A DNA stretch of 64,000 bases from Stropharia rugosoannulata (Eukaryota; Basidiomycota; Agaricomycetes; Agaricales; Strophariaceae), in assembly GCA_028532985.1 (NCBI GenBank), contig JANCIK010000011.1, positions 248,001 to 312,000 of the forward strand, in the 5' to 3' direction. The notes under the pieces are model-generated. The model was given only the letters and a program-made list of their open reading frames with translations, searched no databases and was not told the origin of the DNA. The translations under genes and the position numbers were made by a program. Below, one piece after another: positions 30,268 through 42,160 of this stretch. Position 1 is the stretch's first letter. Every line of letters begins with the position of its first letter.

Positions 30268-30698
30268 GAAGGCTCTGAGACATCAAGGGCAAATGAATAC
30301 AGGCAAATACCTAGCCCATTAACCTTGACTAACCAAGTTGTGGTTATGCTTAGTTTTTTGGTGAAAATCTACAATTGCAGATGTGACTGACTGAAAGCCT
30401 GCTTGGGTAATGTAAACATGTTCAAAAAGATTCAATGAAATTATTTGGTCATCTTGTGTCTTCTTTTGTTTTGTTTTTTTCCTCCATTTATGTAGTTGTA
30501 CATTCTTATGTACTTGCATCAATAATTTCATTGAATCTTTTTGAACATGTTTACATTACCCAAGCAGGCTTTCAGTCAGTCACATCTGCAATTGTAGATT
30601 TTCACCAAAAAACTAAGCATAACCACAACTTGGTTAGTCAAGGTTAATGGGCTAGGTATTTGCCTGTATTCATTTGCCCTTGATGTCTCAGAGCCTTC
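30268..30698. mobile_element. Palindromic MITE-like insertion in the left Plavaka TIR
   Basis: A 431-bp near-perfect palindrome starts GAAGGCTCTGAGACATC and ends with its complement GATGTCTCAGAGCCTTC. The arms are about 180 bp around a short T-rich centre near 30475. It is absent at the equivalent place in the right arm, where CATGGAACATCAGG is uninterrupted. It encodes no protein; the open frames on both strands are mirror images of one another. Confidence 0.8.
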
Positions 30699-31000
30699 AT
30701 CAGGAAAATCACTTTTTTGCCGAGAGCTATTTAAAGACATTTTAGTAACTTTTAGTCCATCGTTTCAAACTAGATTTAATTAAAGCCCCAATCATATCTT
30801 TAAATAGCTTGATAGGTCTTCGGCAGTCTTTTTAGCCTTGCCTTAAACCAAGTATAGCTTTGTAGGTCTCTGTAGGTCTCTTTAGGTCTCTACAAGTCTT
30901 TTTTATGTACATTTTCTTATAACCATATAAAACTTGTACATTCCACTGTAAAACCATAAATTCTATAGCTATGGGGTAAATTCTAATCTAATTACAAAAA
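30699..31000. other. AT-rich spacer with AGGTCT motifs
   Basis: Continuation of the TIR to about 30725, then AT-rich DNA with repeated TAGGTCTCT/TAGGTCTC near 30860-30890. It resembles the T-rich AAGTCTTTTT repeats near the other end (40680-41290). No gene seen. Confidence 0.4.
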
Positions 31001-32090
31001 CTAACCAAAGAAAAGTCGCAACTGGTGGTCATTTCTATGCAGGTCTTGTCGGGCTCTATTATACAAGTTGATTGGTCGGCAAACCCACCCATTCCAACTC
31101 TGGGTATTCTGATCTAATACTTGTCGTTCTGCTAGAAACTGTATGCCATCACTGTAACTTTGATCGTCCTTTTCATGCTTATCCTGGATTGTCAGAAAGT
31201 AGACTCGTTCCAGTTGAGGCATTGTCGGCAACCAAACAACAGACACAAGTGAGGAAACAAAGTCCCTCATATAACCCATACTAGGATTGGTGTTGTACAT
31301 ATGGTAATGTAGCAACCGAGGAGTATAGATAATGACTGATTTCAGAAATGAAAGACGACCTAAAGCAGAGGCCCAGTCTCTAGAACACCATGGATATAGT
31401 CCAAGACAATTATCCTAATATAAAGAATATGAGTAAAGATAGGGTAACATAGAAGTATACAACTAACCTGTATTGGTAGTATTGGCATATGACAGTCATA
31501 TATAACCTGAAGGTTGACTAAATGGGGACCCAATGAATCGACCCATTTATCCAAAACCTCCGAAACCAACCAAGCAACATCACCACAGTGAATTTGTAAG
31601 GCTTTTACTTGCATATTAGAGAACATAATTGCATAGAGTTTCACAATTGTATTCTGTTGGTTGTTGACTCTGGGAATTCGGAACTGCAATGCCCAAATGT
31701 TAGCAAATGCATTGGTGCAGCTGGAAAGGCGATGCTGTTGGTAGAAACTAGTAAAGTCTTCACAGAATTGGAGCTGGGTTGCATATTGGTCCAGTGATGT
31801 CAGCGAAGGCATAGTGTTTCGGCTTGCTAACCAAGCCTTATATCCCAACTGCCGAAAGACACCTCCTGACTTGTAGCTAGGCAGCTCCCAAAACAAAGCT
31901 TCTAAAATAATATCCCAAAGCTCAAAGGGAACTATTACATTTCACTACATAAGAATGTATATCACAATCCAAAATAAATACAACATACTTTTCGTCCATC
32001 CAGGAGCAATAAGCTCCTGAATCTCTTGCAGTGTTGAGGATAATATGTATAGCCATGAAAATATATAAGCTATAAGGTGAATGCTATGTA
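31001..32090 (-). CDS. Plavaka cargo gene A, F-box/LRR-like hypothetical protein (C-terminal exons)
   Basis: Exons on the minus strand can be joined: one ending GWTK near 31988, one from about 31902 to 31466 and one from about 31413 to 31001, separated by introns with GTATGT/GTTAGT donors and TTTTAG/TTAG acceptors. The predicted protein has hydrophobic strands and repeats such as LGPHLVNLQVIYDC and LGRLSFLKSVIIYTPRLL, in the style of fungal F-box/leucine-rich proteins. The N-terminus, where an F-box would lie, was not found. It ends at 31001. The function is unknown. It lies in tandem with cargo gene B on the same strand. Confidence 0.4.
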
Positions 32091-32445
32091 TTCCGACTAA
32101 TAGCAGCAGATACGATCAGTAAAGCTTATATTGAGCTGGCATATAAACATACACTTAGAAAACAGTTCAAAATACACCTGGTGGGTTTGCCGACTAGCTA
32201 CTATGGGCATTTTGATAGAAAGACAAGAAGTTGTTGTAGACATTGTAAGAAATGTATGGGTCAATTGAAACAGCACAGAATATAGTAAGCCTACAGCGAA
32301 AAACGTTTACTGTTTGTGTAACTATAATGATCACCTGATTATTTACCCAACTTCGCTATACCAGTACATAATGGGTATCGTTCGCAACCATAGTACAATA
32401 GTAGAATGTACTTTGTAAATAATAATGACTAGGAGCTTTAGTCTA
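32091..32445. other. AT-rich spacer between the Plavaka cargo genes
   Basis: No coding potential or repeat stands out. It may contain the upstream exons or promoter of cargo gene A. Confidence 0.3.
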
Positions 32446-34026
32446 CTAATTATCGCCTTCGTGATTCAAAGGCCCCTCAGCTTCAACTTCATCAACCATA
32501 TTCTCAAACTCCTTTAGGTTTACCTTTCCCTCACAATACTTCCTCCAAGCTGCTGCTAAAGTGTTTGAAGTGACGATAGCAGCGACAAGCTGCTGGAAAT
32601 CAGGGTCTTCAGTGGTCGGATCAACATTGGGGACTCCTGTTCCATGAAGCCTTTTAGGCTGCCAGACAATACAAGTGTTTGTTGCTTGCTGGATACGAAT
32701 CCCATATTCTGGAAGAAAGAAGTTTCCTCCATATGTGTGGGGGTGACCTTCCTTATGCATACGCCTATAAGTTAAAGTGGATGATCAGAAATGGAGATAT
32801 AGCAACAAGAGAAATATACCTTGAATAATTTCTTGTGATAAAAGCTCCTGGTGGGGCAAGACCAGTACCAAAGAAATCATATGACTCATGGGGCAGAGAC
32901 ACAGTATACTTTGTAACATCGGTAGTTGGAGCCTCCGAATCACCTTCTTTCATTGTCCTTACCGATGATTCTTCATGGCACTCCTGGTAGTTGTTACCTT
33001 CTCCATCGTTTGAAGGAATTTTAAGCACCTTTGAAAAGTTCTTGATATCAGTCGTCACCTCCTCAGGAAGCTGTTTCTCCATAAGCTGCCATATAAAGGC
33101 AAACAAATTGGAACCCTCAATGTTGGCCTCAACCCTTTTATCGTCCGAAAGTTTCTTCTTTGATGCAACGATGTTTCGGACCCAGCCAAACTCGCATCGG
33201 CTTCTGGCACCTGCAGACCAACCAAGCTGAACAAGCTTCCCAGGATCTTCTTTCTATAAAAAATATTAGTATAAGTTACAAAGACAGTAAACAAGAATAC
33301 CCTAAGATTTCGGCGAATGTTAGTCTGAAACTCGGCAGTATCCTTCGCCCATTTGAGAGCACCCTTATGCTTGCAAAAGCCATGAATAACAACCCCAACA
33401 ATTTTGCCAGTTTCAGAGTCTTCAAGAATCACATTCTCATCGGGACCAATGTCCAAAGAAAGTCTAGAAGGATCAAGCAGATGTAATGGCTTTCGAGGAA
33501 TCCTAGCATCGGCCTGTTTGCCTACTGTAAAATGGTCCCTCCATTTGTCCATGATTTCCTGATTCTCGGTGATGATATGCATAGGGGGGGGGTAGTAGTC
33601 GCTTTCAGCCAGTTTCTGAACCTTTACCCTCTTGATGCCTTTAAGAAACTCGTCCTGATCCTTGTTAGTCCAGTTAAGTCTAGTTGCTTTGGTAAAGTTG
33701 GATTTTCTCTTTTTATACGACTTTGCTGCAGTTTTTCCAGCTTTATAGGCAGCAAACAAAGTAGGGAAGCGTGTATGGCGAGGTGGAAGAGCAGATGTGA
33801 TTGTTTCATATATGCTAGGAAAGGAGCTGCCAGAGAAATAGACTGCACCGAGTTCAGAGGCTTTGGCAGAAGCTGCAAAGGCAGCTCTATTATTAGATTT
33901 GAGATAGCAAAGAGCAGTAGTGTCAGATTCTAGAAACTGAAGTAAGGATTCCAGGTCTTTCTTGGAAATAGTAGAAACAGTAGATTGGGCAATGCGAGCT
34001 TTGGCTGGCTTCGAAAGGCGAGCCAT
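32446..34026 (-). CDS. Plavaka cargo gene B, possible double-stranded beta-helix (dioxygenase-like) protein
   Basis: Starts MARLSKPAKARIAQS at 34026, with introns near 33301-33254, 33171 and 32820-32766, and ends at 32446. The N-terminal 250 residues are basic and unrecognised. The C-terminal third reads RMHKEGHPHTYGGNFF, YGIRIQ, TCIVWQPKRLHGT. A glycine-rich turn, alternating strands and a final HGT resemble the double-stranded beta-helix of 2-oxoglutarate/Fe dioxygenases, where an HxD/HxE pair (here HKE) and a distal His bind iron. I recall similar proteins in Agaricomycete repeats, but no family name is certain. It is transcribed divergently from the transposase, with repeat R and about 1.3 kb between them. 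Confidence 0.45.
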
Positions 34027-34344
34027 TCTGGCGATGTGGTGGTTGCTGATGAAGATTAGATAAAGAATTAAATTTGGCGATCAAGCTTGAACATCGATCA
34101 GGTGTCGACACCAGCCAAATACCACCACTGCCCTTACTCTTTCTGTCCTGTTTCTGTCTTTTTACTGGCTTTGGGCCCACTCAACCCTTTCCTGCTAGTG
34201 GATCTAAAGACATTGGTAATACACTTCTTACAGGCTATAGTGGGGTTTTAATCTTGCTTAAGTCATAGTAAGATGTGGATTGCTAGTGTCTGGGAGATAA
34301 CCATAGTGCAAAGGGTGTAGGCTGGGGATATAGCATTCTTCTCA
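34027..34344. other. Intergenic DNA upstream of cargo gene B
   Basis: Mixed-composition DNA that should hold the promoter of cargo gene B. No element recognised. Confidence 0.35.
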
Positions 34345-34935
34345 CATTTGCACCTTCAAGAACATCTTAGTCCTCTGCAAACCATCTCCAAGATCATGCC
34401 AATCCATCCTGTACTAGACAAGTACCATCTTATAGGTGTCAAGTGCCCTTAGGACACAATTTTCGTCATATATCTGCCAATAACCAACCAAACAGTATGA
34501 TTTTAGCATTTCCTGATTCGTCTCATTAATACCTATCCAACAGTACCATTCATTGCACGATTTAGTGGGTATAAAGGCGATGTCGATACAGGTGTCCTCC
34601 TTCCTCTAGATGGGACAGATTAATTCATAGGTGCGCTTCCAGCTGTCCTGAGTCCTTCAAACTTTGGGAACACTTACTGAACTACATTAGGTACCTGCCT
34701 CTACGACGGCTTAACTTATGGAGCAACCAAGCATCCTGCATCTAAAGTTGTGTCCAACTTCGGAGTTTTGAGGTATCCCATTGATTCTGACATAGGTTCG
34801 TCTTCCATCTCTTCAATTCTTGCAATGCTGAATTCACCTTGATTGTAGCTTTCCAACAAGCCCTCAAATGCTTCATATCATTGCTTGGAACCCGAAATCA
34901 CTTATGTGCTCCTCCTCCTCCTCCCTCCCCCAGGT
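34345..34935 (+). repeat. Repeat family R, second dispersed copy, inside the Plavaka element
   Basis: Matches 8161-8756 in the same orientation from CACCTTCAAGAACATCTTAG to the CCCCCAGGTA end, with many substitutions. Either R inserted between the divergent Plavaka genes, or both loci share a sequence once carried by such elements. No target duplication is evident. Confidence 0.78.
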
Positions 34936-35355
34936 ATTTAGCTTACATTGCCATATTGGCCCAGGTGACCAGCTGCCAACAAAAGACTAAAGGCCAAATG
35001 TATTGAGCTGCAGCAAACAACACTTCAGTACCATCGGCGATTGTATCGTAAGTCAAAAGCTTTGGAAGCCATTTATCGCCATAAGAGCAATAAAAGAGTA
35101 AAGCTTCTTGCATTGCTTCGACAAAAGCAGCTTCTATTAGCAAAAACGATCAGATATGCAAAGAAGACCTTAGCTTACTCACAGAAATATACTATATAAA
35201 TAGGTATGTTAAATTGATTTGGTGTATATGGTTGGCAATCGTGAGCTTACAGCTTTTAATAGCACAATTGTAATTGGTACTTTAGATATATGTGTGAGAA
35301 TGCAACCGAGAGTTGTACCAAAACCCCCACTATCTCTCTCGGAGTCTGATAAGCA

Positions 35356-38300
35356 ATGCCCAACTTTGAATGCCCTGCTGGATGCGAAAGATTTTTCAAA
35401 ACCTGGGGTGGGGTAAATGCCCATTTAACCTCATCACGATCTTGCTCCTGGTATATGGAGGAAAAACTAGAGGATTTGAATGCTGAAAACACCTACGAGA
35501 TACAAGAAAATGCCCCAATACAGTACGACCTTGGATCCAACGACAACATTGCTAGTAGTGCCCTGAATACTGGACAGCAAGCTAGTAACCAAACACCCGA
35601 AGAATTAGATGGCGAAGATCTTGAGGACTTTTTTCATGAGGAATTCGACAATATTGTAGATGAGTTTGCACTTATTCCAGGTCCTGACGACTACTTGGAG
35701 GGTGAGGCAGGCCCAGGTCCTCAAACTGCTGCTTATCACAGTAGAGTGCTGTCAATGAAGCGATTACTAGATGATGATGATGACGATGAAAGGATTGAAG
35801 AAGAGCATCCTACTGCTGGTAGAATTCTTCGATATCAAGCAACCAGTAACCCACATATCCACACTTTGGATGGCGATGGTGATGTTCATATGCTTCAAGA
35901 GGGAGTGGATCCCAAGTTTCATCCCTTTCATTCAGAGCTAGATTGGAAAATAGCTCAATGGGCAGTTAACAATGGGCCAGGCCATAATGCATTTGACCGA
36001 TTACTTAAAATTCCTGGGGTAAGTTCAATACTACTAATACAATTGTATTTACTAACTCAAACTATCAAGGTTGTCGAAAAGCTTGGCCTCTCATACCATA
36101 ATATTCGGGGTTTGCACAAGAAACTTGACTCTATGCCCGAGAAAGCAGGTGAATGGAAGACTTGCAAACTAAGATTTGCCGATAAACCTAATGAAGTATA
36201 TACTATTCGGCATTGTAATCCAATACAAGCCATCGAGTCTCTTTGGAAGGACCCCCATCTGTCGCCTATGATGAAATTTAAGCCTAAGAAGGTGTATAAT
36301 AGTCCTCGTAAAGATGGGCGAATATTCAATGAAATGTGGACAGGTCAATGGTGGAGTGTTCTTCAGGTATGTTATATTCAAATTGCAATTCGTGATATAG
36401 CAAGTTGTATTTACTTCACTTTAGAGCCGACTTCCAGTTGGAGCTACTTTAGCTCCTGTCATAATTGCTACAGACAAAACCCAGTTAACCCAGTTTTCAG
36501 GGGGAAAATCAGCTTATCCTGTTTATCTTACGATTGGAAACATCCCTAAAGCAACAAGAAGAAAGCCCTCTTCCCATGCTACCATCCTTATAGCCTACCT
36601 TTCAGTTGACAAAATCAACCGATCACAAATGAGTGAAAATGAACACCGATCTAGAGTTCAAAGGCTTTTCCATGAATCGATGAAAATTGTTTTAGAACCT
36701 CTCATTAAAGCTGGAAATGAGGGCATAGAAATGGCAAGCTCTGATGGTGCTACTCGTCTTGTTTTTCCTATCCTTACTTGCTATGTTGCCGACTATCCTG
36801 AACAATGTCTTGTTTCTTGTACGAAATATGGGACTTGTGTCAAATGCAAAGCAAAGGCCAATAATCTTGGAGATGAAGCACTATCGGAGCTCAGAACTCA
36901 GCAATGGACAAAATCCACCATTGAAGAGGCCAAACTTTATTCGGGAGACAACCAGAACCAGTTTCATAAATATTGCATGTCCCATAATGTTGCAGGCAGT
37001 GTATTCAAGCCTTTTTGGGAAGACTTTCCTCTGACTGACATTCACCAGTCATTAACACCTGATGTATTACACCAGCTTTATCAAGGGGTCCTAAAGCATC
37101 TAATCTCATGGTGTGGAAAGCTTTTACAGAAAGGAGAGCTAGATCGGAGAATTCAAAGTCTTCCACCTTCCTTTGGAGTTCGCCACTTCAAAAATGGATT
37201 TACATCTCTCTCTCAAGTAACTGGGCCTGAACGGAAAAACATGGCTAAAATTCTTCTAGGCTGCTTAGTCGGAAGTATTCCAACTCAAGCTGCCCAGGCA
37301 ATTACAGCACTTCTAGACTTTATCTATATTGCCCAATATCCCACCCATGATACAACTACTTTAGAGTATTTGACCGATGCTCTGAAGCGGTTTCACCAAC
37401 ACAAAGCATACTTTCTCAATGTTGGTGTACGAGACAACTTCAATATCCCCAAGTTTCACTCTTTGCTGCATTATGTTGATTCTATCAAGCTCTTTGGGAC
37501 AACAGACAACTATAACACTGAGATGTTTGAACGACTACACATCGACTTTGCAAAGGATGGTTGGAGAGCAAGTAATCAACGGGATGAGTTTCCTCAAATG
37601 GTTACTTGGCTTTCACGACAGGAAAAAGTTACTGGCTTTGAAGCAAATCTACAAATGAATACACCATTAAATAAACCACCAAAATCAGTCAAATCCCTTG
37701 CAAAATATCCCAATTATCCTAAAAGAATGCTTTCTCTAATCCAGGAGAAGCATAATGCTCGTGGCTTTATTCACTCACTGAAGGTCTTTATTAATGGTCT
37801 CCGGTCCCAGCCTTTATCGCAACAAGCTTTAGCTGAGGCTACTTTACCCTTTACACGAGTTGATGTCTACAACATACTTCGCTTTAGTCCTACCAGTCTT
37901 GATGACGATAATACAGGGGAAAAAGACTCAGTGAAAGCTATTCCAATATCACAACAGAACAGTTTAGGAAAATTTGATACTGTTATAGCTATGGTTAATG
38001 ATAAAGCAGAGTCAACTGGGCTTATAGGTATGTAGACTATATGTTGCTATAGCACTTCTAATTCTTTTAATCAAGGCACAAGAATAGGAAGAGTAAAGGT
38101 TATTTTTACTCTTCCGAAGGTTTTGGATACTCGCTTAGGGCAACAAGATGCCCCTCACAATTGGCCAACTTCGCCATTAGCATATATTGAGTGGTACTCA
38201 CCAATACCATCCCAGCCATCTGTTTCTAATGGTAACATGTATCTAATCAAAAAGATGGAACCTTTAGCAGGTGCCAATCTGACAGGTACTCAAGCCTGGT

Positions 38301-38470
38301 GCTCAATTATTCCAGTCTCAAATATTCGGCAAAGTTGCATGCTATTTCCAGTATTTCCCAAGCTTGCCCCAATGCCTAATGAATGGACATCTGATAATAT
38401 ACTTGATAGATGCACATCCTTTTTAATTAATAACTGGTCTAGTAAATATGCATACCAAACTATATGGTAG
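35356..38470 (+). CDS. Plavaka transposase
   Basis: Four exons join in frame: 35356-36018, 36070-36366, 36425-38027 and 38076-38470, about 985 codons. The N-terminus has a C2H2-like finger (CPAGCERFF ... VNAHLTSSRSCSW) then an acidic stretch with a DDDDD run. The catalytic region holds the blocks I associate with Plavaka transposases: YNEMWTG-like (NEMWTGQWW), DKTQLTQFSG, YPVYLTIGN, SSHATILIAYL, LTPDVLHQLYQG, NIPKFHSLLHYV and ERLHIDFAKD. Spliced intron 2 restores the TQFSGGKSAYPVYL block. No internal stop is seen, so it may still be active. It would bind the CCGG-rich ends and mobilise this element. The DUF6532-like gene follows in the same direction. Confidence 0.88.
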
Positions 38471-38654
38471 AGCTGTACTCAGTAGTCGCTATCTTTTTAT
38501 ATTATATAAGCCATTCCAGCTTAGTCAGACCGGAAATAGTTGCTTGTATCGTGTCTTTCCCTTCGTAAAATATACACCTGGCAATTACTTCCTGCTTATA
38601 AGCATTCATTTTTGCAAGCTTACTCATACTGCTTTCTATTTGTTTTCTATCCCT

Positions 38655-40590
38655 ATGGCCAACACCAGAAGCACTACCTCCCAAGCGAAGTCTGGTTCCA
38701 GCAAGTCGGCAGCATCGAAAAGGAAGCCAAGAGCTTCTAACAAGGGAAAGAATTTAACTATAAATGATATACCTCAGGACATGATACAACAGATACTCAA
38801 GCAGCATGCGAGTACTTCAAAGCAAGCTGAGGCTGAGAAAGAAGAAGGTATGTATTTGTCTCCTTGCTGAAACAATACTAATGGGTTTGGCTAGAGATTA
38901 CTGCTCGCAACAAAAGACTTATGGGCGAGGAAAACGAGAATGAAAAAGACTCTGATGGTAATGAAGAAGACAGCAATAGAGCAGCTAAACGACCAAGAGT
39001 TGACAATCTCGACAGGGAAGAACTCGACATAGGCAATCAGGTTTTTGGCGAAGCAACAAATACTAACAGGCACGATGGGGATACTACTGACAATAGTTTG
39101 GAAGATGGGGAAAATGAAGGCAATGAAGAGGATCATGACAATGGGGTTAATGATATTCCTATGGCTGGAAATGAGGTATGTTCTCTACTAGTACTATCAG
39201 TATATGCTATACTTATTCTTCTTATCGTATATAGATTATTATTTTATCGGATTCCGAGCATAAAGTAAGCACTTTGTAGCTATTCAATATAGAACTAACC
39301 TTGAATAATATTCTATAGTCATTGAAGAGGCTTGGGACTCGGCGATCCCAGGAGTCTGTGGCAACCTCTTTCAAGAGCTCTGCACCATCGTCAACAACCT
39401 CCTCTAAGACTTCTGCTTCATTTTTGGAAAGTCAGAACAGTGGGTTTTCCTTGCACTCAAAGAAGGTGACGAAGCGTAGTTTGCCACCATATGTTATGGA
39501 TACAGCTATAGAGGCGAAGAAGTATCTTTGCTTTAACATGGTGTATAGCCCAAGCTTCTGGACTGCTGGGGTAGGTCCAGACCGAATCGATGCTTGCTGG
39601 ACAGCTTTCTGTGAAGCTGCTAAGCAAGGCGATAATACCCCCCTTGTTATCCAGGTTTCAAAGGAAAGAGCTACAAAGCCACTCGTCATTCGCTATGTGA
39701 GTACAAGTTATATTATTTCATTTGGTTAAGTATTTTGACTAGTACTAGATCTCCTATGCTTGTTCACAATTCATGAGCTCGGTAATTACTGCTGCCCGAA
39801 GTGCGACGTAGAATGCATATGGGCTTGGTATTAATAAGAAGAAAGATCAAGAAATTATCACCTGGCTCCTGGAAAAGGCGAAGTTCATGTACAATCAAGT
39901 CGATACAACTGTAAGTAATATTTTTTCATAATTTAACATACTAATAGGAGTATTAGGCCAAGACGACTGGAGGACAGCCATTCAAGTCAGAGAAGATGCT
40001 TCATATAATTGAAGAGTTGTGGTTCAAGACTGCAACACGAGCAAATAGTTCGACGACTCTGGTTACTCGGCAATTAGCAATAGACAAGGCATTACCACCA
40101 TCGATGTTTGCAATTACTTTAGCAGCTGTATGTTTCTATTAATGTTACTTTATCGCTAGTCTATCCTTACTCACAATTGGTTTAGATGGAGCATTCGTTA
40201 CAAGAGCTCAAGGAAGGCCATGGTACAAAGAGTCGGAAGAATTTTGACAAAACAACTATTAGAGTTTTGTACAGTGCTTCTGCTATTACTTATTACCTTG
40301 CACTACTAATCATATTGCTATAGATATAGTCGCCATATGGGTAACTGGATGGTTCTCGAGCAGAAGTCTAGTGGATGGGCTTTAAAGTGGAGGCAAGATG
40401 CTTTCCAACAGCTATGGTAGGTTTAATTTGTTCACTGGTTTTTTCCCTTACTAATTATGTTTATAGCTCGTCAGATATGTTTATTGGGTATGACAAAACA
40501 GATGATTTAGCAGATTTTGATTTCGGAACTTTGAATGCGACTATACCAGTACTACCAGAGGCAGAGCCAGCATTACCACTGGATTTGTAG
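38655..40590 (+). pseudogene. DUF6532-like protein gene with one in-frame stop
   Basis: Eight exons join cleanly: 38655-38847, 38895-39175, 39319-39696, 39749-39910, 39957-40127, 40186-40268, 40324-40416 and 40467-40590. The N-terminal 200 residues are basic then acidic and disordered. The rest resembles DUF6532 of Agaricomycetes: a helical region beginning YVMDTAIEAKKYLCF with DACWTAFCEAAK, then PPSMFAITLAAMEHSLQELKEGHG and YSRHMGNWM. A TAG at 39809-39811 breaks exon 4 between RSAT and NAYGLG, fitting CAG changed to TAG. Everything else is intact, so inactivation is probably recent. It is a common neighbour of fungal DNA transposases; its function is not known. Confidence 0.65.
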
Positions 40591-41299
40591 TTTATACTGT
40601 TATCTAACCTTCTTTTATAATGCCTTCTTTTATAATCGTTCTTTTGATTCCTTGTATACTTATTTTAGATAAAAGGCTACAATTAATACACTATTTTGAG
40701 CAATTGCAAAGTCTCATAAGATCTCTAAATAGCTTTCTAAGGTTGCTAATGTGCTATAGAGAAGTGTTTTAAAGATACTACGAGATATCACAAGAGTCTT
40801 CTTTTGTACTCTTTTAGGTCTTTCTAAAGCTCTAAAAATGTTTATATTTTTAAAAAAAAGACATTATGTTGTGCCTTTATATCTTTAAGTGGGTTTATTT
40901 GTTTCTCTTAGTGTCTACAAAAGCTATTAATATGCTATATAAAGACCTTGTTTGAATCTTTTAGGATCTTTAAATATGCCTGATAATGTATTAATGTGGT
41001 TTTTTTATATCTTTTAAATGTTTAGCAAGGTCTTTTATTATACTTTATTTGAAGCACTTGATGTCTTTTGATTGCTTCAAGAGCGCTTTAAATTACTTTT
41101 TTTTGCTTTTTTTAAGAACTGTGATGTCTTAAAGTACACTTTTTATTGTCTTTTATTGCTTCATAAAGTCTTTTTAATGTCTTTTTAACTTTTATACCTG
41201 GAGACTTTGCTTTTTAAGTCTCCTAGAGACCCAGGTCTCCTGGGGTCTTTTTAAGTCTTTTTAAGTCTTTTTGAAAAATTAAAAGACTTTTTTCAAAAA
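40591..41299. other. T-rich 3' region of the Plavaka element
   Basis: Very AT-rich with many CTTTTTAAGTCTTTTT and TCTTTTAGGTCTTT variants, densest at 41160-41290. No gene. It mirrors the AT-rich stretch at the other end. Confidence 0.5.
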
Positions 41300-42160
41300 A
41301 GTGTTTTTCCTGATGTTCCATGCTTGAAGACAAAATGGAATCAAGTCATTTGATTTGCACAAGTCTTATAAATGTACCCTAATATGTGACGGTGTATATT
41401 TACTGTAAAGCAGGTAATTCGACTTTGTAATGCAAAACCGCTGGCCTAACTGCCGGCCTTATACTAGATTTAAACACTTTGTTTAGACTAGCTCAGACTA
41501 TCTTTGCGTGAATAAAACACTACTTATGTCACTGTATGCAGCATGACCTACCAAACATGAACACTAGTTGATGAAGCAGAACTGCCGGTCTGACTGCCAG
41601 TATACATTGTTTTAGAACCCCGGCAAATCTATCACAAGCATAGAAGATCATGTGACTCACTGTTGCATTTGTGCTTACGACAGCCGGCCAGATTTCTACC
41701 AGGCAGCCGGTGCTGATGCCTAATGATGCCGGCTGTGTATCTGCCAATCGCCGGTCGATCATAATAAAATTAAATGGATCGCCGGTTTCAAATGGATTAT
41801 TGAACAGGCAGCCAGGTACTGAACATGAAACTGCCAGCCTAAATGACATTCGCCGGCCAATGGATACAATTTTTGAATATAGCGACAAAAATGTTTGCAG
41901 TCGCCAGTTCGAAATCTGACATTTAGTGGAACACACTGGCGGTCACGTCCTTCAATCGCCGGTCGTCGTTCTCCCCAGTGGCAATTCCATTTGTTGAAAA
42001 TGGCCCCGTAAATCACGGTCAAATACTAGCTTTCCATTAGTCCCGTGTAGCACAGTAATATACTAGGTTTTCATTAGCTCAAAATAACTCTGTGATCTAC
42101 GGTATAATAATAGTTCACTGTAGCACTATAGATTACGGTACCCAGCCACTGTCCTATGTG
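41300..42160 (-). repeat. Right terminal inverted repeat of the Plavaka element
   Basis: Reverse complement of the left arm, without the palindromic insertion and without the CGCCGGTGT expansion. It ends GTCCTATGTG at 42160 and carries the same CCGGC subterminal motifs. Confidence 0.87.

Larger units (their letters stand above)
29366..42160 (+). mobile_element. Plavaka-type DNA transposon, 12.8 kb, with four genes
   Basis: Ends are long inverted repeats starting CACATAGGACAGTGGCTGGG, a CAC start reminiscent of CACTA/CMC elements. Inside are a plus-strand transposase and DUF6532-like gene, and a minus-strand pair of cargo genes. The left flank is gypsy DNA and the right flank an alpha-kinase gene, and no matching target duplication is visible (AGA against ATT). 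The right and left junctions therefore may not come from one simple insertion. Boundaries are set by the end of inverted identity. Confidence 0.85.

Noticed and set aside
30319..30647. Two open frames on opposite strands encoding the same peptide end
   Set aside because: A consequence of the palindromic element, not a conserved protein.
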